From Streptomyces scabiei 87.22 (lineage in GTDB: Bacteria; Actinomycetota; Actinomycetes; Streptomycetales; Streptomycetaceae): a stretch of DNA of 64,000 nt. The notes under the pieces are model-generated. The model ran no database searches and was not told where the DNA came from. It saw nothing but the letters and a program-made list of their open reading frames with translations. Each line of letters begins with the position of its first letter. Position 1 is the first letter of the stretch. The DNA is taken from positions 124,001-188,000 of the forward strand of contig NC_013929.1 of NCBI RefSeq assembly GCF_000091305.1, read 5' to 3'. Of the stretch, positions 16,483 to 25,398 are shown piece after piece. The position numbers were made by a program, and so were the translations under genes.

Positions 16483-17396
16483 CGGCGCTCGTTGACGAGC
16501 ATCCCCGCCTGGGAGTCGAGTGCGTCCTGCGGGAACTGCACATCCCCTCCTCCACCTACTACCGCTGGCGCCGCGCGGAGAAGGAACCGTGCGAACGGCG
16601 ACGCCGCGACGTCGAACTGGCCGAGCGGATCAAGGAGATCCACGCGGAGTCCGGCGGCAATTACGGATCGCCGCGCGTGCACGCCGTCCTCAGACGCGAG
16701 GGCACACGCGTGGGCCGCAAGCGGGTCGAGCGCCTGATGCGCGAGGCCGACATCGCGGGGATCAGCCCGCGGCGGAAGGGCTTCACGCGCCGCGATCCCA
16801 AGGCCAGCCTCGCCCCGGACCTGGTCAACCGGGACTTCACCGCACCGGCGCCGAACCGGTTGTGGGTCACCGACCTCACGATGGTCTCCACCGGCGAGGG
16901 ACCGTTGTGGCTCTCCGCGATCCGGGACGCATTCTCCCGGCGGGTGGTCGCGTGGGAGACCTCCGCCCGCGCGGACGCCGACCTGGTCCTGACCACGCTG
17001 GAGTACGCGCTCGCGTCCCGCGAGGTCGAGCCGGGCAAGCTCATCCACCACGCCGACCACGGCTGTCAGTACACGTCCATCAAGCTCACAACCCGGCTGA
17101 TGCGGGCGGGAGTTGAGGCGTCCATGGGCTCCGTCGGGGACTCGTACGACAACGCCCTCGCGGAGAACCTCTGGATGCTCATCAAAACCGAGGGCCTCCG
17201 TGGCCGCACCTTCACCACGAGGGCCGAGGCGAATCTCGCGCTCTTCGAGTACATCGACGGCTTCTATAACTCCCGCCGCATCCAGGAACGGCTCGGCTTC
17301 CTCAGCCCGATCGAGTTCGAGGAGAAGTACTACGCCGAGCAGGCGACGGCCGAACCAACGAATCTGAACACCCGTCAACCCCTGCTGACCAGCTGA
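16479..17396 (+). CDS. IS3-family transposase OrfB (copy 2, rve/DDE core)
   Basis: 305 residues from a GTG that overlaps the orfA stop. The order is the HTH_21 segment (HAESGGNYGSPRVHAVLRRE), then RLWVTDLTMVSTGEGPLWL with the first Asp, LIHHADHGCQYTSIKL with the second Asp, and GDSYDNALAENLWMLIKTE with the Glu. The end is EYIDGFYNSRRIQERLGFLS. All three catalytic residues are present and no stop is seen, so the protein is probably functional. It is likely made as a fusion through the slippery site at 16443. Confidence 0.9.
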   Translation: MTALVDEHPRLGVECVLRELHIPSSTYYRWRRAEKEPCERRRRDVELAERIKEIHAESGGNYGSPRVHAVLRREGTRVGRKRVERLMREADIAGISPRRKGFTRRDPKASLAPDLVNRDFTAPAPNRLWVTDLTMVSTGEGPLWLSAIRDAFSRRVVAWETSARADADLVLTTLEYALASREVEPGKLIHHADHGCQYTSIKLTTRLMRAGVEASMGSVGDSYDNALAENLWMLIKTEGLRGRTFTTRAEANLALFEYIDGFYNSRRIQERLGFLSPIEFEEKYYAEQATAEPTNLNTRQPLLTS

Positions 17397-18399
17397 TCAG
17401 CGGCTCCCGCATGACGGGGGAACCTCACAGCAGGCACTGGTGGCGCAGTTGGCCGTCCTGAAGGCGGGAGGGGTGTGCGTGCCGGCCGCGCACGGCCACA
17501 ACCGGGCGCAACTGCGCGCGATCGCCTCCATCAGCGGCGCCTCCACCGTCCTGTGCAGCCGTTCCACCCGGGGCGCGTGGCCGCGGCGGTTCGCAGCGCT
17601 GCCCCTCGACGACCAGGGGACCACGCGACTCGCCGCCGCTCACCGGCGGGAGTCGGCGCTCCCCCTGTCCCACCCCAGGGAAGCCGCCTACTTGATGCTC
17701 TCCGGCGGCGGGCCCGACGGACCCGTCGGCTACCTGACCGACCACCGGGCCTGGCGGCTCGCCACCGCACAGCGGATCCGGGCGGCGGGCCCCGCGCCGC
17801 ACCGGGTCTTCGTGGCCGGCCCTCCGGCCGACCCGCGCGCCGTGTCCGCGATGTGGTGGGCGTTCGCATGTGGGGGCTCGCTGCGCGCGCTGCCGGACAC
17901 CGGGGCGCCGGTGGCACGCGACGGGATGCTGTGCGCCGCCGTGTTCAGTCCCGAGGAGTACGACGCCGTCGTGGCGACGCTCCCCATCCGGCCACGGCTC
18001 GTGCAGCTCCTCGGCGGCCCGGTGCCGGATGCACTGGTCGCCCGGCACTTCGCGGCACTGCCGGGTACGCGGCTGCGCGCCGATTTCGCCCCCATCGACG
18101 GCGCGTTGCCCTGGACCTCCCGAGAGGTCCGGCCGACGGGCGACGCGGAGTCGCCGGGCGCACTCGGCACCGCGGTGCCGCACGTCCGGGCGCGCGTCCT
18201 GGACCGCAATGGCCGCGCTCAGGAGGTGGGCCACGAAGGTGAGTTGTGCGGCGCCGGTGACGCGCTCCCCTTCGACGCCGTCCGCCGCCCCGGCATCGCG
18301 GCGCCGGCCTGGGAGGAGACCGCGCTGCTGCGCTCCCGAGTATCGGTGCGCCGTTCGGCGGACGGCGGCTTCCGACTGGCCGGACCGGCCTGACGAGGG

Positions 18400-18446
18400 C
18401 CGGCTGCCGCGCCCGCCGGGGCCGGCCGGTGGGGTGCGGCAGCCGG
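18400..18446. terminator. bidirectional terminator between the A-domain relic and the AfsR gene
   Basis: CCGGCTGCCGC (18400-18410) pairs with GCGGCAGCCGG (18436-18446). The interior CCC/CCGG and CCGG/GGG pair further. It lies between convergent genes ending at 18393 (+) and 18512 (-). Confidence 0.7.
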
Positions 18447-18511
18447 GATTCGCTCGACCGCGCGGGGAGGGGACGGGGGACCAGGCCCCGCCTCTTCCGT
18501 CACGGGGCCGG

Positions 18512-20503
18512 TCAGACCATCGTCACCTGGGGCGTCTTGTTCTGCTCCAGTGCCGCCACGCGGCGCGAGACGAAGTCGTCCTCCCATTCACGCAGTCGGA
18601 TAAGTGCGAGGTCACGGTGGCTCTTCGGCTCGTACTCGGCGCACTCGGCGGCGTAGATTCCGATCAGGCCGTGGAACCGGTAGCAGCCCTGGGAGGTCCG
18701 CTCCAGCAGATGCCGGTCGGCGAGTACGTCGAGCAGGCGCCGAGTGGTCGTCAGGCTCGTGTCGGCCAGAAGTGCGGCCTGTTGCAGGGTGATCGGGCCG
18801 ACGGAGGACAGGCCCAAGTAGCGGAACATGCGGGCTGCCTCCTCGGGCAGCGCCCGGTAGGACGCCTCGAACACCGTGCGCACGTTCGCGGCCGCGTCGC
18901 CCTCCACGGTGAGGTGGTCCAGTAGTCGGCGCCTGTCGGCGTAGCGGCTGACAGCCGTGGTCGTCGGGACGTCATGTGCCGCGATCAGTGCCTCGACCAC
19001 GCTGCGCAGGGCCAGCGGGAGCCCCTCGCAGATGCGCGCCATGCGTGTCGTGGCCGCCCTCTCGTGCCGGAGCCGGTCCCCGCCCAGGTAGGTCAACAGC
19101 TCCGTCGACTCGCGCTCGGACAGCGGACCGAGCGTGATCGGGTGGGCCCCGTCCCGGATCACGAGTCCGGTGAGCCGATGCCGACTGGTGACGAGCACGA
19201 TCGACGGGCCGCCGGGGATCAGCGAGCGGGCCTGTTCGGCGCTGAGCGCGTCGTCGAGCACCACCAGCATCCGCCGCCCGTGCAGCAGACTGCGGTAGAG
19301 GCTGATCCGCCCGGCCGGATCGCCGGGCATCCGGTCATCGTCGACGCCGAGACTGCTCAGCAGTTGGCCGAGCGCCTCCGACGCCGTGAGCCGCTTGCCC
19401 CGCAGGCCCGTGCTGCCGAGATCGACGAACAGCTGGCCGTCCGGGAAACGGTCGGTGAGCCTGTGGGCCAGCTGCAAGGCGAACTCCGTCTTGCCCACGC
19501 CCGCCAGGCCGTCCACGACGGCCACGGTCATGGCGGCGCCGGAGCGCGACACGTCTTCGGACAACAGCTCCTCAAGGTCGCTCAGTTCCGTCCCACGGCC
19601 TACGAAGCCCCTCGCCACCGGCGGCAGTTGCGCGGGGCGTGGACGATCGTGCGGCGCGCTGCCCACCAGGGCGGCGACCGGAGCCCGGGACTCGTCCCGG
19701 CAGGCGGCGACCTCGCGTCCGGCCAGGATGTCCTGGTGCAGGTTCGCCAGCTCCGCGCCCGGCTCGATGCCCAGTTCCCGGCTGAGCAGCCGCTGCGTCT
19801 CCGTGTAGACGGCCAGCGCGTGAGCCTGCCTGTCGCAGCGGTACAGGGCGAGCATCAGCAGCCAGCGCAGCTTCTCCCGCAACGGCTCCTCGGCCACCGC
19901 CGCGGACAGGTCTGCCACGACCTCGCCCTGGCGTCCCGCCCGCAGCATGTCCGACGCCCATTCCTCGACGACCGTCATCCGCAGGTCCTGCAGCCGAGTG
20001 CGTTCCATGGCCGCGTGCGGCCCCGGGATGCCCCCGTACGCCTCGCCGCGCCACAGGGACAGGCATTCCTGGTACAGCTTCAGGGCCCCGTTGAGATCGC
20101 CTTCCGCGCGGGCCCGGCGGGCCTGTGCGTGGCACCGGGTGAACCGGGTGAGGTCCACCACGTCGGGGCTGACGCGCAAGCAGTAGCCCCCGGCCGCGGA
20201 GACCAGCACGGAGCTGCTGCCCCGCCTGCTGCGGCCGGGATCCAGGACCCGGCGCAGCCCGGCCACATAGGTGTGCACACCGTTGGCGGCGGTCTGCGGG
20301 ACATCGCTTCCCCAGACCGCGTCGATGATGTGCTCGATACTCACCACGTCACCGGCCCGGTCGGCCAGCAGCGCGAGGACGGCACGCTGCTTCGGCGGAC
20401 CCAGGACGACCTCCGTGTCGCCTCTCCAGGCACGCACGGGGCCCAGTAACTGAACAGAGAGACATTCCCTCACCGTCAGCATCGTGCTGTCGCCTCCAGC
20501 CAT
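18512..20503 (-). CDS. AfsR/SARP-family regulator (SARP domain plus NB-ARC ATPase)
   Basis: 663 residues from ATG 20503 (GAGGAG upstream; an ATG at 20482 is an alternative). Residues 8-100 are an OmpR-type winged helix (SVQLLGPVRAWRGDTEVVLG, then KQRAVLALLADRAGDVVSIE). Residues about 100-250 form the BTAD domain (ALKLYQECLSLWRGEAYGGI). An NB-ARC ATPase follows with Walker A GLAGVGKTEFALQLAHRL and the VLDDALSAEQARSLIPGG region. It ends with a winged-helix segment and no TPR repeats. Known family role: an ATP-dependent transcription activator acting with RNA polymerase at direct repeats. A homologous AfsR-family protein controls pyochelin genes in Streptomyces scabies, and the position next to salicylate synthase supports the same role. 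Codon 19 is TTA, so translation should need the bldA tRNA. Confidence 0.88.
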   Translation of the reverse strand: MAGGDSTMLTVRECLSVQLLGPVRAWRGDTEVVLGPPKQRAVLALLADRAGDVVSIEHIIDAVWGSDVPQTAANGVHTYVAGLRRVLDPGRSRRGSSSVLVSAAGGYCLRVSPDVVDLTRFTRCHAQARRARAEGDLNGALKLYQECLSLWRGEAYGGIPGPHAAMERTRLQDLRMTVVEEWASDMLRAGRQGEVVADLSAAVAEEPLREKLRWLLMLALYRCDRQAHALAVYTETQRLLSRELGIEPGAELANLHQDILAGREVAACRDESRAPVAALVGSAPHDRPRPAQLPPVARGFVGRGTELSDLEELLSEDVSRSGAAMTVAVVDGLAGVGKTEFALQLAHRLTDRFPDGQLFVDLGSTGLRGKRLTASEALGQLLSSLGVDDDRMPGDPAGRISLYRSLLHGRRMLVVLDDALSAEQARSLIPGGPSIVLVTSRHRLTGLVIRDGAHPITLGPLSERESTELLTYLGGDRLRHERAATTRMARICEGLPLALRSVVEALIAAHDVPTTTAVSRYADRRRLLDHLTVEGDAAANVRTVFEASYRALPEEAARMFRYLGLSSVGPITLQQAALLADTSLTTTRRLLDVLADRHLLERTSQGCYRFHGLIGIYAAECAEYEPKSHRDLALIRLREWEDDFVSRRVAALEQNKTPQVTMV

Positions 20504-20537
20504 CGGTCCGCTCCTCGCCAGCAGAGATATCGCTCGA

Positions 20538-21911
20538 TCAGCCACGTGCTCCGGAACGGACGGCGTCCGTGCGGAGGGCCGTGGTTCCGGCGCGGTCGGC
20601 GCACCCCACCAACGACGCGGCGACACACCGCAGCTTCTCCCGCGTCTCCTCGAGTTCACGATCCGGTGTGGAGCGCTCGACGATGCCGGCGCCGGCCCGC
20701 AACCAGGTCCGGCTACTTTGCGCGTAGACACTGCGCAGCACCAGGGCGGCGTCCATGGCACCGTCCTCGCCGACTTTCAGCACGGCACCCGCGTAGGGGC
20801 CGCGCCGGTTCCGCTCGTACCGGCTGATGGCCTGGTAGGCGGACTCCTTGGGCACTCCGGAGGCCGTGACGGCCGGGAAGACGGCGGCGAAGGCGTCCCA
20901 GCAACTGGCGCCCTGGGGCAGCTGCCCCACCACACGGGAGGCCAGGTGCTGGACCGAACCACGCTCCTTGATCGACATGTACTCCTGGACGACGACCGAC
21001 TCCGGCTCGCACGGGCCGATCAGTTCGTCGACCGCAACCTTCACTGAAATGGCGTGTTCGTGCAGTTCCTTGGGGTCCGCGAGAAGGTCGTCCCGGAGCT
21101 TCTGGTCCAACTGGGGATCCCCGGTCAGAGCTCGCGTGCCGGCGAGCGGCTGGCTGGACACGCGGCCGTCGGCGGAGACCTCTACGACGGTCTCCGGGCT
21201 GAACCCGAAGCAGCGCAGCCCGCCCATGTCGAAAAGGAAGGATCGGGCGGGCGTGTTCTCCAGGCGTCCCTTGTGATAGCTCGCCGGGAAGTCGATCTGG
21301 GCGGCTACGGGTATCTCCCGGGAAAGGATGGCCTTCTGCAGCTTGCCCGCACGGATTTCCGCGACGAGCGACGCGACACTCCGACGATAGGCGTCCGCAC
21401 CGATTTCGAGGTCGGCCGGAACGGTCGGTAATTCGGTCGGCGTGGACTCCGCCGCGATCCGGGCCACCATGTTCTCGGCGGCGGCCAGCGCGTCGCTGTC
21501 GAGGCTGCGCAGGTAGACCCGGGAGTCGGCCAGTCGAAGCTCTGTCCGTGGGACCACGAGGTGAAGAAGCGTTCCCTCTTCTCCCGCCATTCCGGCGATG
21601 GCGTGGGAGAGCTCGAACGCACACCAGCCGTACGCCGTCCAATCATGGATCGGCAGGTCGGCCAGGAAGTTCTTCACCGAGGTGAGCGGGTCGCCGGACC
21701 AGGGTTCCGCTCTGGTGACACCGTCTCTCGTGCACCTGATGCTTTCGGAATCGACTATCACCTCGGCGGCGACTCCGCCGGCTATGGACCACTCGCCCGC
21801 GGTCTCGTGGACCATGGTCGTGTCGAAGAGGCCTGAGGCGGCGAACCCCACGGCGATGTCCAGCGGTTCACGGGAGGTGTGCACCACGGCAGTGCGGTAA
21901 TGGGCCTTCAT
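20538..21911 (-). CDS. salicylate synthase (Irp9/MbtI/YbtS type)
   Basis: 457 residues from ATG 21911, with GGAGGAAG 5 bases upstream. It belongs to the chorismate-using MST family. The core contains FLFDMGGLRCFGFSPETVVE, SQPLAGTRALTGD, DPKELHEHAISVKVAVDEL, SVQHLASRVVGQLPQG, FPAVTASGVPKESAYQAISR and RRGPYAGAVLKVGEDGAMD. The order matches salicylate synthases, which convert chorismate through isochorismate to salicylate and pyruvate with magnesium. It supplies the aryl starter of the siderophore. It is transcribed toward the AfsR gene with a 34-bp gap, so the two are probably co-transcribed. Codon 161 is TTA, unusual for a biosynthetic gene, and suggests bldA dependence. Alternative annotations such as anthranilate or isochorismate synthase are less likely in this context. 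Confidence 0.9.
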   Translation of the reverse strand: MKAHYRTAVVHTSREPLDIAVGFAASGLFDTTMVHETAGEWSIAGGVAAEVIVDSESIRCTRDGVTRAEPWSGDPLTSVKNFLADLPIHDWTAYGWCAFELSHAIAGMAGEEGTLLHLVVPRTELRLADSRVYLRSLDSDALAAAENMVARIAAESTPTELPTVPADLEIGADAYRRSVASLVAEIRAGKLQKAILSREIPVAAQIDFPASYHKGRLENTPARSFLFDMGGLRCFGFSPETVVEVSADGRVSSQPLAGTRALTGDPQLDQKLRDDLLADPKELHEHAISVKVAVDELIGPCEPESVVVQEYMSIKERGSVQHLASRVVGQLPQGASCWDAFAAVFPAVTASGVPKESAYQAISRYERNRRGPYAGAVLKVGEDGAMDAALVLRSVYAQSSRTWLRAGAGIVERSTPDRELEETREKLRCVAASLVGCADRAGTTALRTDAVRSGARG

Positions 21912-22125
21912 GTCACTTCCTCCGAGTACAGGGCGACGCCACGTCCGGCCGAGCAGGGGTGAGCTCGCCGACGGCCGCAGTCCTCGCCTCACGGAAAGCC
22001 GGGCAGGTGGAGCAGGCCTACGAGAAACAGGCATGACAGGGTGACAGCGATGAACATCCCGGATCAATGGGGACGCAGCGTCACCCGCACATACCGATAC
22101 ACAGGGTTCAGACAGACAGCGGACA

Positions 22126-22145
22126 GCGTTGTGGTCGCACAACGC
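22126..22145. promoter_or_regulatory. palindrome GCGTTGTG-GTCG-CACAACGC, candidate operator
   Basis: Perfect 8-bp arms with a 4-bp centre, 215 bp upstream of salicylate synthase. It has the same 8-4-8 architecture as the palindrome at 15541 in front of the split A-domain gene. It suits a TetR-type dimer. Confidence 0.5.
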
Positions 22146-22520
22146 ACGACATGATCATCGCCCTCAACGGGCGGCAGAAGACATGGAGTCGATCCGCTCA
22201 ACCCCGCGAGAAGAGCATCCCACTATCACTGAAATCCGACCATGCATTATTTCCCCCGTATCAATGATCGCTCTGTCGACGAGTCCACCACACCGACCGA
22301 GCAGTCGGCAACAATATTGCATTCAATCACGCCACGTTCAACAACCGCTCAGAACCAGCCAGCAGCCAACGGTCAGCGCTCAAAGAATGGGCAGGCGTCG
22401 AATAAGAAGTCAAGAAAGCGACGGCGGGGTGACGGGGGACGACACTCCCACCGTCGCAGCTCATGAGGAGCCTACGGCAAGGCCAGTGACACATCCCCCG
22501 TGACACTTCCGCACGCGGTC

Positions 22521-22539
22521 AGTATACGCGTATAATACT
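22521..22539 (+). promoter_or_regulatory. palindrome TATACGCGTATA overlapping a TATAAT -10 box
   Basis: The 12-bp perfect palindrome at 22523-22534 runs into TATAAT (22531-22536), 115 bp before the DUF885 start. A regulator bound here would block RNA polymerase. The string TACGCGTATA-ATACT resembles TACGCGTACAAATACT upstream of the MFS gene (minus strand, 32906-32921). Confidence 0.6.
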
Positions 22540-22649
22540 ACTCTCCGCAAGGCCATCGATCGGCCCGCCGGCCAGCCCGCCTTCGGCACCGAGGAGCGTC
22601 CTCGCATTCGGTGGTGACAAGGCGGACTGACCCATACAGGATGGTCCGC

Positions 22650-24344
22650 ATGTCCAACTCCACCATTCCCGAGGCAAGTCGGCTGCCCCGCCAGATCGCG
22701 GACGCCTATGTGGACGCTCTCGTGGACCTCGACCCCATCATGGGGACGTATATCGGCGTCACCGCGAGTTCCGGCCAGCTCCCCGACTTCTCACCTGCGG
22801 GCCAGGATGCGGTGGCCGGCCTCGCCCGCGCCACCCTGAAGCAGCTCACCGAGGCCGAGGCAACGCCCGGCGCGGACAGCGCGGTCGAGCGCCGCTGCGC
22901 CCGCCTGCTGCGCGAGCGGCTCACCGCCGAACTCGCCGTGCACGAGGCAGGCGAGGGGCTGCGCACGGTCAGCAACATCAGCTCACCGCTGCACGAGGTC
23001 CGCACCGCCTTCACGCTCAACCCCACCGACACCGACGAGGACTGGGCGGCGATCGCCCGGCGGCTGCGCGCCGTACCGGACGCGCTGCGGGGCTACCGGG
23101 CCGCCCTGGACACCGGCCGCCGACGCGGCCTTCCTGCAGGACCCCGCCAAGTCGCCGCTGTCATTGGCCAGTTGACCGAATGGATAGGCGCGGACCGTAG
23201 CTGGTTCGCACGGTTCACCGACCCGGGTCCCGAGCGACTGCGCGCCGAACTGACCGCGGCCGCCCGCATCGCCACCGGCGCGCTGGTGGAGTTGCGCACC
23301 TGGTTAAGGGACAGCTACGCCCCGGCCGTCGAGGGCACCCCGGACATCGTCGGCCCCGAACGCTACGGCCTCCTCGCGCGCTACCACAACGGCACCGACC
23401 TCGACCTGAAGGAGGCGTACGCCTACGGCTGGGCGGAGTTCCACCGGCTGCTCACCGAGATGCGGAAGGAGGCCGAGAAGGTGCTGCCGGGCACCAGGGA
23501 TCCGTGGCGGGCGCTGTCCTGGTGCGACCGGCACGGCGAGGCCGTCGAAGGGGTCGAGGAGACCCGGCAGTGGCTCCAGTCCCTGATGGACGAGGCCATC
23601 GACGCCCTGGACGGCACCCACTTCGAGCTGGCCGAACGGATCCGCCGGGTGGAGTCGTGCATCGCTCCGCCGGGCAGCGCCGCAGCCCCCTACTACACCG
23701 AGCCGTCGCTGGACTTCTCCCGCCCCGGCCGCACCTGGCTGCCGACGATGGGCGAGACCCGCTTCCCCGCCTACGACCTGGTCACCACGTGGTACCACGA
23801 GGGCGTACCTGGCCATCACCTGCAGCTGGCCCAGTGGGCGCACGTCGCCGACAGCCTCTCCCGGTACCAGACCACCGTGGGCGTCGTCAGTGCCAACGCC
23901 GAGGGCTGGGCCCTGTACGCCGAACGCCTCATGGACGAGCTGGGCTTTCTGTCCTCCGCCGAACGGCGGCTGGGCTACCTGGACGCCCAGATGCACCGCG
24001 CCATCCGCGTCGTCATCGACATCGGGATGCACCTGGAACTGGGGATACCGGCCGACTCCCCCTTCCACCCCACGGAGCGCTGGACCCCCGAACTGGCCGA
24101 GGAGTTCCTGGCCGGCCACAGCAGCCGTCCTGCCGACTACGTCGAGAGCGAAATCATCCGCTACCTGGGCATGGCAGGCCAGGCCATCGGCTACAAGCTC
24201 GGCGAGCGGGTCTGGCTCCAGGGCCGGGAGGCGGCCCGCGCCCGGCACGGTGCGGCTTTCGACCTCAAGGCCTGGCACATGGCGGCGCTGTCGCAGGGAT
24301 CCCTCGGCCTGGACGACCTGCTGAACGAGATCTCGGCGCTGTGA
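22650..24344 (+). CDS. DUF885 family protein (putative zinc metallohydrolase)
   Basis: About 564 residues from ATG 22650; GTG 22611 and ATG 22641 are in-frame alternatives. The family signature is near residues 380-395 as TWYHEGVPGHHLQLAQWAH, followed by NAEGWALYAERLMDELGFLS and SPFHPTERWTPELAEEFLA, and SEIIRYLGMAGQAIGYKLGE near the end. DUF885 proteins look like thermolysin- or M32-like metallopeptidases, with the histidines and glutamate proposed to bind metal, but their substrates are mostly unknown. It has no signal peptide, so it is cytoplasmic. It lies between salicylate synthase and the TetR gene inside the siderophore locus and may have its own regulated promoter. Leucine at 23304-23306 is encoded by TTA. 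Its role in the siderophore system is not established. Confidence 0.8.
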   Translation: MSNSTIPEASRLPRQIADAYVDALVDLDPIMGTYIGVTASSGQLPDFSPAGQDAVAGLARATLKQLTEAEATPGADSAVERRCARLLRERLTAELAVHEAGEGLRTVSNISSPLHEVRTAFTLNPTDTDEDWAAIARRLRAVPDALRGYRAALDTGRRRGLPAGPRQVAAVIGQLTEWIGADRSWFARFTDPGPERLRAELTAAARIATGALVELRTWLRDSYAPAVEGTPDIVGPERYGLLARYHNGTDLDLKEAYAYGWAEFHRLLTEMRKEAEKVLPGTRDPWRALSWCDRHGEAVEGVEETRQWLQSLMDEAIDALDGTHFELAERIRRVESCIAPPGSAAAPYYTEPSLDFSRPGRTWLPTMGETRFPAYDLVTTWYHEGVPGHHLQLAQWAHVADSLSRYQTTVGVVSANAEGWALYAERLMDELGFLSSAERRLGYLDAQMHRAIRVVIDIGMHLELGIPADSPFHPTERWTPELAEEFLAGHSSRPADYVESEIIRYLGMAGQAIGYKLGERVWLQGREAARARHGAAFDLKAWHMAALSQGSLGLDDLLNEISAL

Positions 24345-24675
24345 GCGTCCGCTCGCTGCAGGCGACGGGCCGGTATCGGGCCCCGATATCGTGAGGAGAT
24401 CTGGTGATACGGTGTGGTTTCAACAAAACCTCAGGGGTAACCGCGCAAGTTGTGGCGTGTTTCGAGCACATCACCGGGTTGCGGACATCAGGGCAGCCGA
24501 CAGCGGTCCACGCGCACGGTGTCCGATGCGGTCCCCGGCGGCCCGGCCTCCTTCCGGCGCCGGGCGGGGCCACCGTGCCATGGGGTCCGGGCTCTCTTCC
24601 CGACCAGATCACCATCTTCCGTCGGGCCATGACGTCCGCGGAATCGCTCATCAAGTCGTGAAGGAAGAGGGACGG
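24345..24675. other. intergenic region upstream of the TetR gene
   Basis: 331 bp with no gene. It contains the palindrome TATCGGG-C-CCCGATA at 24374-24388 and a GGTTT-CAACA-AAACC repeat near 24415, then the GGAAGAGGGACGG ribosome-binding site of the regulator. Confidence 0.5.
24374..24388. promoter_or_regulatory. palindrome TATCGGG-C-CCCGATA
   Basis: Perfect 7-bp arms lie 30 bp after the DUF885 stop and 290 bp before the TetR start. It could be a regulator operator or a weak terminator. Its short stem and lack of T-run favour an operator. Confidence 0.4.
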
Positions 24676-25341
24676 ATGGAGTCTCGAACCAAACGCGTCG
24701 GCAGAACCGGCCGTCCCCCCCGGCTGTCACAGGAAGCGATCATCGCGGCCGCACAGCGCCTGCTGGCGGAGGAGGGTGCCGACAGCCTGTCGATGAGGCG
24801 CCTGGCCAAAGAGCTCAGCAGCACCCCGATGGCGATCTATCACCACGTGCATGACAAGGACGAGCTCCTGCTGCTCCTGCTGGAGGCGCACGCCCAGAAC
24901 ATCCCGCACCCCGAGCTGCCCGAGGATCCGCGGGAGCGGATGATCGCGGCGGGACAGCTCCTGCACGACGTGCTCGCCGACTGCCCCTGGATCGTCGAGG
25001 TGCTCGCCACGGACAACCTCATGGCCGCCTCCGCGCTGTGGATCGTCGAGGCGATCGTGGACGCCGCCGTCGACTGCGGCCTCACCCCCGAGGAGGCGGT
25101 CGACGCGTACCGCACCGTCTGGTACTACACGGTGGGTGAGCTGATGATCCGTGTGACCCGAGCACGCCACCAGGCCGAGAGCGCCCGGCCCTCGTACCGG
25201 GACCAGACACTCGCCACCCTGCCGGCGGAGACCTTCCCGCGGCTGGCGTCCCTGGCCGACCGGTGGGCCGAGCTCACCGCCCGAGACACCCATCACCAGG
25301 GCCTCGAAGCGGTGGTTGACGGCCTGATCGCCCGCGCCTGA
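24676..25341 (+). CDS. TetR-family transcriptional regulator of the siderophore locus
   Basis: 221 residues from ATG 24676. The N-terminus has the TetR helix-turn-helix: SQEAIIAAAQRLLAEEGADS, then LSMRRLAKELSSTPMAIYHH, then VHDKDELLLLLLEAH. The C-terminal part (about residues 75-215) is helical and resembles the TetR_C ligand-binding domain (GLTPEEAVDAYRTVWYYTVG). In Streptomyces scabies the pyochelin cluster contains a TetR-type regulator at the same position that activates expression. Orthology is inferred from gene order. It is monocistronic and ends in a strong hairpin shared with the convergent biosynthetic operon. Likely binding sites are the palindromes at 22523 and 32913. Confidence 0.88.
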   Translation: MESRTKRVGRTGRPPRLSQEAIIAAAQRLLAEEGADSLSMRRLAKELSSTPMAIYHHVHDKDELLLLLLEAHAQNIPHPELPEDPRERMIAAGQLLHDVLADCPWIVEVLATDNLMAASALWIVEAIVDAAVDCGLTPEEAVDAYRTVWYYTVGELMIRVTRARHQAESARPSYRDQTLATLPAETFPRLASLADRWAELTARDTHHQGLEAVVDGLIARA

Positions 25342-25352
25342 CCCGGCAGCGC

Positions 25353-25389
25353 GTCCGTGGCCCGCCGCCGCCCGCGGCGGGCCACGGAC
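25353..25389. terminator. bidirectional terminator between TetR and the siderophore operon
   Basis: A perfect 16-bp stem, GTCCGTGGCCCGCCGC (25353-25368) with its complement at 25374-25389, has a 5-nt loop. It sits exactly between convergent stops at 25341 and 25399. Confidence 0.85.
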
Positions 25390-25398
25390 AGCGGCGGT

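Larger units (their letters stand above)
16105..17427 (+). mobile_element. IS3-family insertion sequence, copy 2, with CAG target duplication
   Basis: 1323 bp. The terminal inverted repeats are TGAGGTTCCCCCG-N2-ATGCGG at the left end and its complement at the right end (17408-17427). The triplet CAG at 16102-16104 is repeated at 17428-17430, a 3-bp target-site duplication typical of IS3. It interrupts the adenylation-domain gene without other changes to the flanks, so the insertion is probably recent. Confidence 0.9.
15778..18393 (+). pseudogene. small adenylation-domain (ANL) gene split by an IS3 element
   Basis: The 5' part (GTG 15778, GGGAGGAAG upstream) encodes LDALFTRAARRRPDAVAIQD and ELSFAKAELRATQLASVLIH, the opening of an NRPS-type A domain, to HCDDHQ. 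The 3' part resumes after the IS with ALVAQLAVLKAGGVCVPAAH and ends VRARVLDRNGRAQEVGHEGE. Removing the IS plus one CAG restores a single 429-residue frame. Even when intact it is odd. The A3 phosphate loop reads LMLSGGGPDGPVG instead of SGSTGxPKG, and everything after A6-A7, including the catalytic A10 lysine, is missing. It may have been a non-catalytic A-domain relative linked to the siderophore locus, or already decaying. It is now inactive. Confidence 0.7.
21912..22649. other. divergent promoter region between salicylate synthase and the DUF885 gene
   Basis: 738 bp without a convincing gene, richer in A/T than its surroundings, especially at 22200-22420. It contains two palindromes (22126-22145 and 22523-22534) and a TATAAT-like box at 22531. 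Salicylate synthase reads left and the DUF885 gene reads right, so this is the regulatory centre of the siderophore locus. No iron box resembling the DmdR/IdeR consensus was recognised. Confidence 0.6.

Noticed and set aside
21912..22649. DmdR/IdeR iron box near salicylate synthase
   Set aside because: No sequence resembling TTAGGTTAGGCTAACCTAA was found by eye, here or before the NRPS operon. A matrix scan could still find a weak one.
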